Below are positions 51,106-59,507 of a stretch of 64,000 nucleotides of DNA, piece by piece. The stretch's first letter is position 1; each line of letters starts with the position of its first letter. The stretch lies in NCBI GenBank assembly GCA_947626435.1, contig CANQSB010000006.1, positions 62,001 through 126,000 on the forward strand. The letters run 5' to 3'. The notes under the pieces are model-generated. The model was given only the letters and a program-made list of their open reading frames with translations, did not search any database and was not told the origin of the DNA. Both the position numbers and the translations under genes were made by a program. The stretch is from an uncultured Lachnospiraceae bacterium. Lineage in GTDB: Bacteria > Bacillota > Clostridia > Lachnospirales > Lachnospiraceae.

Positions 51106-51348
51106 CTATTGGATTGGGCGTGCGTACTCTTTATTTACATAGCCTTGGATTGTTTTACCGTTGCTTTTCGCTGATACTTTGTAGTAGCCGCCTTGCTCGG
51201 ATAGTATGTCAGCTATTTTTGGCGCGCCCGGCAGATTTATTACTGCGGCTGCTGACGCCTGCGCGCTTATGCTTGAATAGCCTGCGGCTGCTATGCCCAT
51301 TATGGCGGCTAATGATAACGCTGCGAATAATTTTTTGCCCTTTTTCAT
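51106..51348 (-). CDS. Secreted SH3-like peptide related to the M56 C-terminus
   Basis: 80 residues. Signal peptide MKKGKKLFAALSLAAIMGIAAAG with SAQASA as a possible cleavage site. The mature ~50 residues form an SH3-like strand set (GAPKIADILSEQGGYYKVSAKS) that ends KTIQGYVNKEYA, nearly the same as the ETIQGYVKKEYI end of the M56 protein encoded just upstream. It probably arose from partial duplication of that domain and could compete for the same wall ligand. A ribosome site precedes the ATG; it lies 21 bases from the M56 stop. Confidence 0.78.
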   Translation of the reverse strand: MKKGKKLFAALSLAAIMGIAAAGYSSISAQASAAAVINLPGAPKIADILSEQGGYYKVSAKSNGKTIQGYVNKEYARPIQ

Positions 51349-51369
51349 GCTTTTTACCCCCTTTCCGAT

Positions 51370-54015
51370 TTACTTATCTATGTACTCTTTTTTTACATAG
51401 CCCTGTATTGTTTCGCTGTCATTTTCTATTGATATTCTATAAAAATCACTGTCCTCTGAAAGCATCTCATATGCTATTAATGTTCCTTTGGGAAGTGCGC
51501 CTATTACCTCGGCTGTTTCTGATGGTGTCTTGTGTACTTCGATTCCGTCTGTGTTGGCTACTCCTGATGTAAGTCTGTCGTCAGTCGGCGCGTCTGTCTG
51601 CGGTATCCATATGCTGTCCTTGCCATAAGGCTGTATCATCTTTACGCTTATGCTTTTGTGGTCGAGCTTGAATGTAAAGGTGACTTTTGCGCTGTCTTCT
51701 ATATCATCATAATAGACTGTCGTAGCATCAACCTTATTTGGATTGTCAAGTATGTTGAGCAGATTTTTTGCGGCTTCGGTAGGATTTTGCAGCTCTTTTT
51801 CCATTATGCTGTTTTTCAGGCTATCGCCCGCGCCGTTTGTCGTATAATCCATAGCGGTGCCGTTTATAATACCGTCGGGGTATGCCTTATAAAATTCGTC
51901 TGATGTGCATATCGCGTCGAGGATTTCAAGGTTTTCGGATTTTATGACAATATTGTCATTTTTTGTTTCAAAGCCAAGCTCCTCGCGCCATACGGTCACA
52001 TGCGGGTCAGATGTCCAGGCGTAGTACAATATTGTCGCTTCGCTGTCGGTAAGGTCTATTATGCGGTAGCTGCCCTCCTGCTCCCATGGCCATGGGCTTG
52101 ACCAGCCAAATGAAGCGTAGCTGCTGCCGTCTTCATTTGTACCTTGCGTAAGCAGCTCTTTTTCGCCAAACTGGGCGCATACGGTTTCGTCAGCCATCTC
52201 GGCGATTACGGCGCCGTTCCTTGCGCAGAATGCCGTTGCCCATTTTTCTATCTGGGACTGCTGTATGCTATTGGCCTCAGTGCTTTCAGCGCTGGTTTCT
52301 GCTGGAGCTAATGTATCTATAGCAACAATTTCGTTTACTGTCACTGTGTCAAGCAGATTTATAAGCTCTGTTTGGAGTGTCGCACATTCCTCGGCAAGTT
52401 CATTGCCCCAAGCATCGCTTTTCTGCGGTATGAAAAGGTAGCAGTATTCATATGTCAGCGTTTCGTTTGTGACAATATCCTCTTTTTCAAGTATATTATT
52501 GCTGCTTTGGTCCTCTATTACATATTCCGTTTCGGTATTTGTGTCCGTTCCTGCTATTTCTGCATTATCCGCGTCTTTTTCTACTTTTTCTCCTTTAAAT
52601 TCTTCGCCCGCATTTGGCAGCTTTTCGGGCGTGTGCGTGCCGTCGGCGTTTGGAATGAGGATTGTCCCTGCGTCTGAATCCCCTTCATAAAATTCTGCGA
52701 TGCCTTCGGCAGGAATTTCATAGTGCTGAGCTTCTGCCTTGCTTTCCGCCTCATTGGGATAATATTCACGCGTCGTATGTGTGGTGTTCACGAGAGTTTC
52801 TATCTCTTTGTTTTTTCCATAGCTGCCTATGGTGTAATATTCTTTTGCGTCCGGATTTGCGTCTTTATTGAAAAGTGAATAGATGTCGTACTCAAGCACT
52901 TCTTCCATACGACCGATTTCGTATGTGCCGCTGCTGTCATAAAATACCAGATTTTTGCCATCTTCTGTTTTCCATAAAAGTCTTTCGGCGAGGTCTACGG
53001 GCAGAGTCAATTTGAATATATCTGAGTCGTCTATACTCACTGTGCCGCTGACAGCTGGGTCATTTTTCTTCTGTGTCATAAAGCAGACGGGCATGACCAC
53101 GCATACCGCTACGGCTGCGGCTATTATCCAAAAGGTGGGCTTTTTGTAATCCAAAATATTTTTTATGCGCGCTTTTATGCCGATTTCACCAAAGGCTATG
53201 GGGCAGGCGGCGATTGTTTTCCTGCTCACTGAACAGGTAAGGAGCGCCTCGGAATACGCGCATCTGTTGTCTGCTCCAAGCCTGCGGATTACCTTTTCGT
53301 CGCATGCAAGCTCTATGTCCCTGCAAAGCAGACAGTACGCTATCCATATCACAGGATTGAACCAGTATACTGCCAAGAGCAGATACGCAATCGGCTTGAT
53401 TAAATGGTCATGGCGCTTCTTGTGAGCGTTTTCATGGAGCGCTACATATTTCAGGGTGTCTTCATCTATGCCATATGGCACATATATCTTGGGATTTACC
53501 AGTCCCAGCAGAAACGGCGTGCCAATTGCGTCTGTGCGGTATATTTTGCCGCCGTCAAGCTCGTATGGCACAGCGTCACGCACCCTATGCTTTAAGCGCA
53601 TGGTGGTGAATATGAAGTATGCGCACATTATGGCTATTCCTATTACCCAGATGTAAGAGGCTATTGCTATTGCTGTCTGCATTGAATTTGCGCTGTCTTC
53701 GGGGCGCGGCGCCATATTCTGCTGCAGGTAATTATTGACAGATGTGTCAGCTATCGTAGTGCCTGTGTCGATATGCGATGCGTCTTCATATATGATGTCG
53801 GGTGCTATCGGCTGGGCGGCAGGGACTAAACTGAATACGGATTCTATTGAAAACGGAAATACAAGCCGTATTGCCACGAGCAGCCAAAGCACGCAATACA
53901 GCGCCTTGGGAGCGCGTTTCAGTATAAGCCGCGCGGCGATTATTGCGATTATCAGGTAGCTGGCGGATATGCTTAGGTTTAATGCTTTTAGGAAGATTTG
54001 CATTATATTTGTCAT
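51370..54015 (-). CDS. M56-family (BlaR1-like) membrane metallopeptidase with large sensor region
   Basis: 881 residues. About four N-terminal helices with the zinc HExxH in ALHENAHKKRHDH and the later ELACDEKV glutamate typical of M56. A further helix (about 295-315) leads to a ~550-residue extracellular region, acidic and beta-rich, and then a C-terminal SH3-like domain (GIEVHKTPSETAEVIGALPKG...IQGYVKKEYI). In BlaR1 ligand binding activates the protease to inactivate BlaI. The extracellular part has no penicillin-binding SxxK domain, so the signal differs. Coupled to blaI-like gene by ATGA. Confidence 0.88.
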   Translation of the reverse strand: MTNIMQIFLKALNLSISASYLIIAIIAARLILKRAPKALYCVLWLLVAIRLVFPFSIESVFSLVPAAQPIAPDIIYEDASHIDTGTTIADTSVNNYLQQNMAPRPEDSANSMQTAIAIASYIWVIGIAIMCAYFIFTTMRLKHRVRDAVPYELDGGKIYRTDAIGTPFLLGLVNPKIYVPYGIDEDTLKYVALHENAHKKRHDHLIKPIAYLLLAVYWFNPVIWIAYCLLCRDIELACDEKVIRRLGADNRCAYSEALLTCSVSRKTIAACPIAFGEIGIKARIKNILDYKKPTFWIIAAAVAVCVVMPVCFMTQKKNDPAVSGTVSIDDSDIFKLTLPVDLAERLLWKTEDGKNLVFYDSSGTYEIGRMEEVLEYDIYSLFNKDANPDAKEYYTIGSYGKNKEIETLVNTTHTTREYYPNEAESKAEAQHYEIPAEGIAEFYEGDSDAGTILIPNADGTHTPEKLPNAGEEFKGEKVEKDADNAEIAGTDTNTETEYVIEDQSSNNILEKEDIVTNETLTYEYCYLFIPQKSDAWGNELAEECATLQTELINLLDTVTVNEIVAIDTLAPAETSAESTEANSIQQSQIEKWATAFCARNGAVIAEMADETVCAQFGEKELLTQGTNEDGSSYASFGWSSPWPWEQEGSYRIIDLTDSEATILYYAWTSDPHVTVWREELGFETKNDNIVIKSENLEILDAICTSDEFYKAYPDGIINGTAMDYTTNGAGDSLKNSIMEKELQNPTEAAKNLLNILDNPNKVDATTVYYDDIEDSAKVTFTFKLDHKSISVKMIQPYGKDSIWIPQTDAPTDDRLTSGVANTDGIEVHKTPSETAEVIGALPKGTLIAYEMLSEDSDFYRISIENDSETIQGYVKKEYIDK

Positions 54016-54416
54016 TGTTTTCCTCCTGTTTTATGGGCGTTTATGAGCTGCTGGATTTCGTTTATTTCCTCGTCTGTGAGGCTTTGCTTTCTTGTGAATG
54101 CGGCTATGAAGCTTGGAAGCGAGCCAGAAAAGGTGCGGTTTACTATCTCCTCGCTCTCCGCGGACTGGACATCTGCCTTGGATACCAGCGCGGTAACTAT
54201 TGAATTTTCGTTTTTTAACACTCCGCGCTCGGAAAGGCGGCGAATTACTGTGTATGTAGTTGATTTTTTCCAGTCAAGCTTCTCGCGGCACAGGCGGACC
54301 AGCTCGCTGCTTGTGACAGGTTCGTTTTCCCATAGGATTTCGCAAAAGCGGTATTCGCTTTCAAAGATTTTTGGTGTCTGCATTTTTTCCTCCGTTTCTG
54401 CCGATTGTGGCGGCAT
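54012..54416 (-). CDS. BlaI/MecI/CopY-family repressor
   Basis: 134 residues. Winged helix (about 10-85) with FCEILWENEPVTSSELVRLCREKLDWKKSTTYTVIRRLSERG and the typical C-terminal dimerisation helices. The cleavage and dimer region NRTFSGSLPSFIAAFTRK is recognisable. It should repress its own operon until the M56 sensor is activated. The start overlaps the M56 gene by ATGA (54012-54015). Confidence 0.88.
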   Translation of the reverse strand: MPPQSAETEEKMQTPKIFESEYRFCEILWENEPVTSSELVRLCREKLDWKKSTTYTVIRRLSERGVLKNENSIVTALVSKADVQSAESEEIVNRTFSGSLPSFIAAFTRKQSLTDEEINEIQQLINAHKTGGKQ

Positions 54417-54665
54417 GTTTTTTGTTTTAGTTTGTATTAATGCGTGGTTTGGCAGGACTGTTTTTAATTTTTTCGTTTTGAGTTTTAGGCGTTGGTTTAA
54501 TGCGTTAGACTTAATTGTGATTTTAGTTTAATGCATTAAACCCATTTTGTCAAGAGTGATTTTAGAGGAATTTAAAAGTTTGAAAATTTTCATTTTTCTT
54601 GTCAAACAGCCTTATATATGCTAGAATATAGCCGACAAATTTTTACAATATGGAGGACTAAGTTT

Positions 54666-55094
54666 ATGAAGAAATTTTTTGACGAATTTAAAAAATTTAT
54701 CAGTAAGGGAAATGTCATGGATATGGCTGTCGGTATCATTATAGGCGGCGCATTTACGAGCATCGTGTCGTCGCTTGTAAACGACATAATCAACCCTTTG
54801 CTCGGGCTGTTCGGCGGCATGAATTTTGACCAGCTTGCGTGGAATATCACAGGCGATGTGACTCTTTACTATGGAAAGTTTATAACGGCTGTCGTCAATT
54901 TCCTGATTATGGCGCTTATTGTGTTTATTCTGGTAAAGGTCATGAATACGGCTATGTCGCGTTTTCAAAAGGAAGAGCCGCCCAAGGCGCCCACCACGAA
55001 GAAATGCCCCTACTGCCAGTCGGAAATTGCCATCGAGGCTACGAGATGCCCGCATTGCACTTCCGTATTGGATGAGCCTGAAACTCTTTCATAG
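54666..55094 (+). CDS. mscL: Large-conductance mechanosensitive channel with C-terminal zinc ribbon
   Basis: 142 residues. N-terminal S1 helix KKFFDEFKKFISKGNVMDMAVG, the pore GIIIGGAFTSIVSSLVNDIINP, and a second helix FITAVVNFLIMALIVFILVKVM. After the channel comes a treble-clef-like zinc ribbon with C114-x2-C117 and C128-x2-C131 (CPYCQSE...CPHC), an add-on not in the E. coli protein. It opens under membrane tension to relieve osmotic shock. The ATG at 54666 has GGAGG nine bases upstream; the earlier in-frame ATG at 54618 lacks support. Confidence 0.9.
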   Translation: MKKFFDEFKKFISKGNVMDMAVGIIIGGAFTSIVSSLVNDIINPLLGLFGGMNFDQLAWNITGDVTLYYGKFITAVVNFLIMALIVFILVKVMNTAMSRFQKEEPPKAPTTKKCPYCQSEIAIEATRCPHCTSVLDEPETLS

Positions 55095-55176
55095 ACCGTT
55101 TTATGGAATATTTATTGTAATTGGCGTTTGCGAACCTTTATAGTCATAACAGTTCACAGAAAGTTCACAAAAATTA

Positions 55177-55203
55177 TTAGCACTCGCCCTTGACAAGTGC
55201 TAA
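55177..55203. promoter_or_regulatory. CIRCE operator (HrcA site)
   Basis: TTAGCACTC (55177-55185), nine bases, AAGTGCTAA (55195-55203): the consensus inverted repeat with one mismatch. Bound by HrcA; overlaps the -35 of the hsp20 promoter. Confidence 0.9.
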
Positions 55204-55218
55204 TAATGGTGTTATAAC
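55190..55218 (+). promoter_or_regulatory. Sigma-A promoter of hsp20
   Basis: TTGACA (55190-55195), 17-base spacer, TATAAC (55213-55218). The -35 lies within the CIRCE operator, so HrcA would block RNA polymerase. Confidence 0.75.
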
Positions 55219-55318
55219 ACATATAGAACAAAGGAAAGGAAGCAAGATTCCCAAACATCCCCTGTTCCAGTTAACAAATAATTTAAAATTTTTTTAATAG
55301 GAAAAGGAGCGATGACTT

Positions 55319-55792
55319 ATGATGACACCTAGTATTTTTGGAGAAAACTTATTTGATGATTTCTTTGATGACTTTTTTGAATTTCCTTCATTCAACGACA
55401 GGGAAATGCAGAAGGCGCAGAAAAAGCTGTACGGACGCCATGCGGCAAACATGATGAAGACGGATGTGCGCGACCACGACGACCACTATGAGGTAGATGT
55501 GGAGCTTCCGGGCTTTAAGAAAGAGGAGCTTTCGCTTGAATTGAAGGACGGCTATCTGACAATCAGCGCGGCAAAGGGGCTTGACAAGGATGAGACCGAA
55601 AAGAAGACAGGCAAGTTTGTCCGCCGCGAGCGTTATGCGGGCAGCATGAGCAGGTCCTTCTATGTAGGCGAGGATATAAAGCAGGAGGATATACATGCCA
55701 AATACGAGAGCGGCGTGCTGAAGCTTTCTATCCCCAAGATGGAGAAAAATCCGCCTGTTGAGGAAACAAAATATATTGCAATCGAAGGGTAA
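55319..55792 (+). CDS. Hsp20/alpha-crystallin small heat-shock protein
   Basis: 157 residues. An acidic aromatic N-terminus (NLFDDFFDDFFEF) is followed by an alpha-crystallin domain: DVRDHDDHYEVDVELPGFKKEEL, ISAAKG, GKFVRRERYAGSMSRSFYVG and GVLKLSIPK. It keeps unfolding proteins soluble under stress. AAGGAG lies eight bases upstream. A CIRCE operator overlaps its promoter (55177-55218), so HrcA is the likely heat-shock regulator. A long leader (about 100 bases) precedes the ATG. Confidence 0.93.
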   Translation: MMTPSIFGENLFDDFFDDFFEFPSFNDREMQKAQKKLYGRHAANMMKTDVRDHDDHYEVDVELPGFKKEELSLELKDGYLTISAAKGLDKDETEKKTGKFVRRERYAGSMSRSFYVGEDIKQEDIHAKYESGVLKLSIPKMEKNPPVEETKYIAIEG

Positions 55793-55803
55793 TGCAAATT
55801 ACA

Positions 55804-55850
55804 AACAGCCCGAAACCGCTACAGTACAGCCTGTACGGTTTCGGGCTGTT
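55804..55850. terminator. Bidirectional intrinsic terminator between hsp20 and metF
   Basis: AACAGCCCGAAACCG (55804-55818) pairs with CGGTTTCGGGCTGTT (55836-55850); T run on the plus side, A-rich start on the other. Confidence 0.85.
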
Positions 55851-55853
55851 TTG

Positions 55854-56711
55854 TTATGATATCTGCTCCACTATTTCAGCCGTCGTTTTTGGTCTGTTCA
55901 TCGTGTAAATATGTATGCCGTCCACGCCGCGCTCCTTCAAGTCAAGTATCTGGCGCACCGCATAATCTACTCCCGCCTTGTGCATGTCCTCCTTGCTGTC
56001 GCCGTATTTGTCGATTATATCCTCAAGCGCCTTGGGAACGCTTGAGCCCGACAGGTTGACGCTTGTCCCTAGCTGATTTGCGCCTGTAATCGGCATAATT
56101 CCCGCGCAGATTGGCACTGTGATTCCAAAAGACGCCGCCTTTTCCCTGAAACGGTAAAAAATATCGTTGTCAAAGAAAAGCTGCGTGACGAGAAAATCCG
56201 CTCCCGCGTCCACTTTCTCCTTTAAATGGCGCAGGTCGCTCTCAAAGCTCTCGGCTTCATAGTGCTTTTCAGGGTAGCAGACTCCCGCTACTGACAGCGA
56301 TGTGTTCGCCTTCAGATAGCGTATCATGTCTGAAGCGTAGAGAAATTCCCTGCCTTCAAACTGCTCATCGCTCATTGTACTTGGCCTGTCGCCGCGCAGC
56401 GCCATGACATAGCGTATGCCCTCCTTCTCCAGCAGCTCACAATTCTTTTGAAGGTCCGCGCGCTTAAAGCCTACACAGGTCATATGCGCCATTGCGTCAA
56501 TGTGAAGCCTGTTCTGGATATACGCCGCCATCTCGACGGTTTTTCCCGCTCTTGAACCTCCCGCGCCGTATGTGCAGCTCATAAAATCGGGATTAAGGGC
56601 TGCAAGCGAATCAAGCTTTTCAAAAACGGCGTTGAACTCATCATCCGTCTTTGGCGACAAAACTTCAAACGAAATGGTTGTCTTTGTTTTTTTCAATAAA
56701 TCAGCAAGCAT
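55854..56711 (-). CDS. metF: Methylenetetrahydrofolate reductase
   Basis: 285 residues, FAD TIM barrel. TISFEVLSPKTDDEF, the SCTYGAGGSRAGKT loop, HMTCVGF, ALRGDRP, GVCYPEKH, DFLVTQLFFDN and IPICAGIMPI are the conserved blocks in order. Reduces methylene-THF to methyl-THF for methionine synthesis or the acetyl-CoA pathway. The ATG at 56711 has GGAGG eight bases upstream; the frame stays open to 56891 but without support. No other folate gene is adjacent. Confidence 0.92.
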   Translation of the reverse strand: MLADLLKKTKTTISFEVLSPKTDDEFNAVFEKLDSLAALNPDFMSCTYGAGGSRAGKTVEMAAYIQNRLHIDAMAHMTCVGFKRADLQKNCELLEKEGIRYVMALRGDRPSTMSDEQFEGREFLYASDMIRYLKANTSLSVAGVCYPEKHYEAESFESDLRHLKEKVDAGADFLVTQLFFDNDIFYRFREKAASFGITVPICAGIMPITGANQLGTSVNLSGSSVPKALEDIIDKYGDSKEDMHKAGVDYAVRQILDLKERGVDGIHIYTMNRPKTTAEIVEQIS

Positions 56712-56800
56712 TTTATTTTCCTCCAAATAAAAATCAAGTTTACTGAATATAAGTATAGCCCCCTTTGATATTTTTGGAAAATATAAAAAAATATTATTTT

Positions 56801-56821
56801 GCCATAGATTAAAGCTATGGC
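56801..56821 (-). terminator. Intrinsic terminator after the PBECR4-like gene
   Basis: GCCATAG (56815-56821 complement) pairs with CTATGGC (56801-56807 complement); followed on the minus strand by AAAATAATATTTTTTT. Confidence 0.65.
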
Positions 56822-56839
56822 TGTTTAAGCTCAAAAATA

Positions 56840-57505
56840 TTAAAACCTTTCCCGTTCCAGCTTGTCTTCTATTTCCTCCGCAAAAAGACATCTTTTTAAA
56901 TCAATTCCTTTATCCACCTTTTCTATCACAGAATATCTTTTGGCTGTATAATTTTTAGAAAGAACAGCATAGACTTTTTGGATTGGAGATGCAGTGACAT
57001 CTCGAATATCCTTCTTTAAAAGCGTATTCGGTACATTCAGCCCTGTATTCCTGTCTTTCACGAAACCAATACAGCCCGACACATTGCCTGCCGCCTTTTC
57101 TGCAAATAGCTTAGGTCCTCTGTCCGTAAAGTCACCTATCATCATCGCGTTGCGTTTAATCCCCATCATATTTTCCAGAATTTCAAGCTTCTGAACTGTA
57201 GAACCATCTTCCGCAAATCTGAAATCCTCAAACGCCAAACGATTATCCAAGCATTTCTCATAAAAATGAATTGCCGAGGACACGCCAGCACCGCTCAGCC
57301 TTACCCCTGTCAAATGAAGAAAATTATATCTGTGAAATGCAGCTTCATAGCTTTTCATCGAAAACAGCTTCCCGCTTCCTGACTGTAACTGTTTCCTGAC
57401 TTCAGCAGGAATCCCGTAAAGAAATATTACTTTTTGATCCTCCAGATTTTTATGATATAACGCGGCAGCCTTCGTCATAATCTGAATTGCCCTTCTTTTA
57501 TCCAT
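56840..57505 (-). CDS. PBECR4-like nuclease-domain protein
   Basis: 221 residues. The run FHRYNFLHLTGVRL with a His, and AIHFYEKCLDNRLAFEDF, match the PBECR4 family (phage-barnase-EndoU-ColicinE5/D-RelE-like nuclease 4) as I remember it; the label needs a profile search. A conserved IGDFTDRGPKLFAEKAAGNVSGCIGF block follows. Proteins of this group are predicted RNases linked with mobile elements or conflict systems. Only a remnant and repeats lie upstream, and no clear antitoxin is intact. The C-terminus is basic and charged. Confidence 0.65.
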   Translation of the reverse strand: MDKRRAIQIMTKAAALYHKNLEDQKVIFLYGIPAEVRKQLQSGSGKLFSMKSYEAAFHRYNFLHLTGVRLSGAGVSSAIHFYEKCLDNRLAFEDFRFAEDGSTVQKLEILENMMGIKRNAMMIGDFTDRGPKLFAEKAAGNVSGCIGFVKDRNTGLNVPNTLLKKDIRDVTASPIQKVYAVLSKNYTAKRYSVIEKVDKGIDLKRCLFAEEIEDKLERERF

Positions 57506-57583
57506 ATATGTATCCTTTAATCATATTATTTAGAAAAGGGAACGCCCTTGCCGCAGCATAAGACATTCCCTTTTCGTGGTTGA

Positions 57584-57680
57584 TTTTTCCGTTGTCTGCC
57601 AACCTCCGGCACCTATGTCCGGAAAATAACAGGTTTTTCCGCTGCCTGCCAGCCTCCGACACCCAAGTTCGGAAAAAGTA
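57584..57680. repeat. Two ~45-base direct repeats, each a hairpin
   Basis: Copies start at 57584 and 57634 (TTTTTCCGYTGYCTGCCA...CGGAAAA). Each begins TTTTCCG and ends CGGAAAA, so each could fold on its own. Divergence is about 15-20%. They lie upstream of the PBECR4-like gene. Confidence 0.65.
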
Positions 57681-57777
57681 TCAGATTTTAGGTGTCAACC
57701 CACCGCTGATTCACAGCTTTCTAACTACATTTTACATCAGACTCATGTAAAATGCAATTACATTTTCAGAATATGCT

Positions 57778-57897
57778 AATATGGCATATATTATTCTTTG
57801 TGAAATATGTCCTTTCCATCTCATAAGCCTCCATCATTTTCTGCTTTACCGCCTCCAGCGTCATTTCAGGCGCAGACAGGATCTGCTTATATATCAT
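57778..57897 (-). pseudogene. Small gene remnant (39 codons) upstream of the PBECR4-like gene
   Basis: Reads MIYKQILSAPEMTLEAVKQK then MMEAYEMERTYFTKNN from 57897 to a TAG at 57778, and remains open upstream through RRNDWLTN to a TGA. A GGAGG lies about 18 bases before the ATG. In another frame an ATG near that site runs only 14 codons. It looks like a frameshifted remnant of a small helical protein, possibly a former antitoxin. The rest of 57506-58077 has hairpins but no gene. Confidence 0.35.
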
Positions 57898-58077
57898 ATT
57901 TGTCAGCCAATCGTTCCTCCTGCGAAATCATCTAACAGTTTTATTGTACCACAAATGAATACTCGATTCTATATAAATTGAGAGCTGTGTCTCTATTTCA
58001 GCGTTATCTCCATAGATGGTGCACTGCGAAAGCTTGTGGCTTTCGGCGAACTGAGTGCGGCAGATTCATCACACTTT

Positions 58078-59241
58078 TCATTTGGCTCGACATTGTTTCA
58101 CCCATTCATCCCAGCGGGGATCTGCTTTAATCTCCGCTTCAACGCATTCATAATCCGGACTGCGCCAAAACGGCCAGTCCTCCGGCAATGTTTTTGCAAT
58201 CCCATTACATGGCTCCGTTCTGTATGTTACATGGGACACGAGAGGCGCGGTATATGTATGTTCACTCCCGTCACAGAGTGCTTCCAACGCTCTTGCATGG
58301 CGAAGCGCTTCGTCTAAAGAATGGAAAGCATCATCATGCAGCCCACATTCCCACTCAAGTCGTGATAAATACAAATAGAGCTTGATAAGACTGCCATGAT
58401 AAGCGCCAAAGTTTCCATCATCACAGAGAAGTCCCCAAAGCACAATGACGCCCTTCACTTTCTGAACAGGCAAATCACTCGTAAAGTGATTTTTGTTGGC
58501 GATTAATCCATATACCACCTGCTCTGAAAAAATAGCCGCCATTTTAAGCAATAACTCGCCGATGTATTTCGCCTCTTCTTTTCCATCCTCCGCTCCTGCA
58601 AGCAAAACTTCCCGGCTTTTGCTGAGTTCAGGCATTCGATTAGCACAAGCGATTGCCTTTTCGTTTTCTCCGATATTCCGATAGAGAAGCACCAATATGG
58701 AAATTGTTTTTGTGATAATCTCATAATCATGTGCCGAATCTGCCAATGTCTCGCAAAGCTTAACCGCTTCGTCCCAATATGGGTTTTGCCTGTGAGCATC
58801 ATAGTCATGCCGGATATAGCCCTCGTCATCATAATACAGCCATTCATGATGCCTTCTCCAGCCGGCTTCGGAAAGCGTATCGGCAAGCGTAATCATAAGC
58901 CGCTCGTTTCGTGGAAATTCAGCAAGGCCATCTCTTAAAATAGCCAGACATTCGTCCACCCATTCATCATCACTGCGTCCTTTTATGTGAAACGCGTCGA
59001 TTTTCTGAATAATAGCCTCAATTTTTTCCTCATGACCGTTTTGATATCCAAACAGCTCATCAATGGACACGCCAAAATAATTGGCAATACTTGGAATGAG
59101 CTCTAAATCAGGATAACTGCCGCCAGCCTCCCACCGCGAAACAGCCTGTGCGGTAACACCGACCGCAACGGCCAAATCCTCCTGTTTCCTCGCATCGCGC
59201 AGTCGCAGTTCCTTGATTTTTTCACCTATTGTTATTTTCAT
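58078..59241 (-). CDS. XRE-family regulator with C-terminal TPR-like domain
   Basis: 387 residues. HTH in the first 65 residues (IGEKIKELRLRDARKQEDLAVAVG, VTAQAVSRWEAGGSYPDLELIPSIANYFGVSIDELFGY). The remainder is helical with TPR-like pairs (about 95-330) and several Trp-rich ends. This architecture is frequent in Firmicutes; many bind small peptides or sense cell state. There is no partner gene in the same operon. Confidence 0.87.
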   Translation of the reverse strand: MKITIGEKIKELRLRDARKQEDLAVAVGVTAQAVSRWEAGGSYPDLELIPSIANYFGVSIDELFGYQNGHEEKIEAIIQKIDAFHIKGRSDDEWVDECLAILRDGLAEFPRNERLMITLADTLSEAGWRRHHEWLYYDDEGYIRHDYDAHRQNPYWDEAVKLCETLADSAHDYEIITKTISILVLLYRNIGENEKAIACANRMPELSKSREVLLAGAEDGKEEAKYIGELLLKMAAIFSEQVVYGLIANKNHFTSDLPVQKVKGVIVLWGLLCDDGNFGAYHGSLIKLYLYLSRLEWECGLHDDAFHSLDEALRHARALEALCDGSEHTYTAPLVSHVTYRTEPCNGIAKTLPEDWPFWRSPDYECVEAEIKADPRWDEWVKQCRAK

Positions 59242-59507
59242 ACCTACACCTCACATTCTTTCTTTTCACCGGTGTAGTTTCATTATATAAGACACTTTTA
59301 GAGTATTCAATTATCAATTAGTTGTTTACTATTCAACCGTTGGTTGTCTGCGTCCCGCTGAAAGATTTTCACTGCAATTATAAGATATAAGGATAAATGC
59401 GCCTGCATAAGTCGCTCAAAGTCAAGCGCCCGTCTCCGAAAAAGAAAAATGCCCGGGCGGTCAGGCTCAGGCATGCCTCTGAAAAGCGGCTCATACGCTA
59501 TATCATT

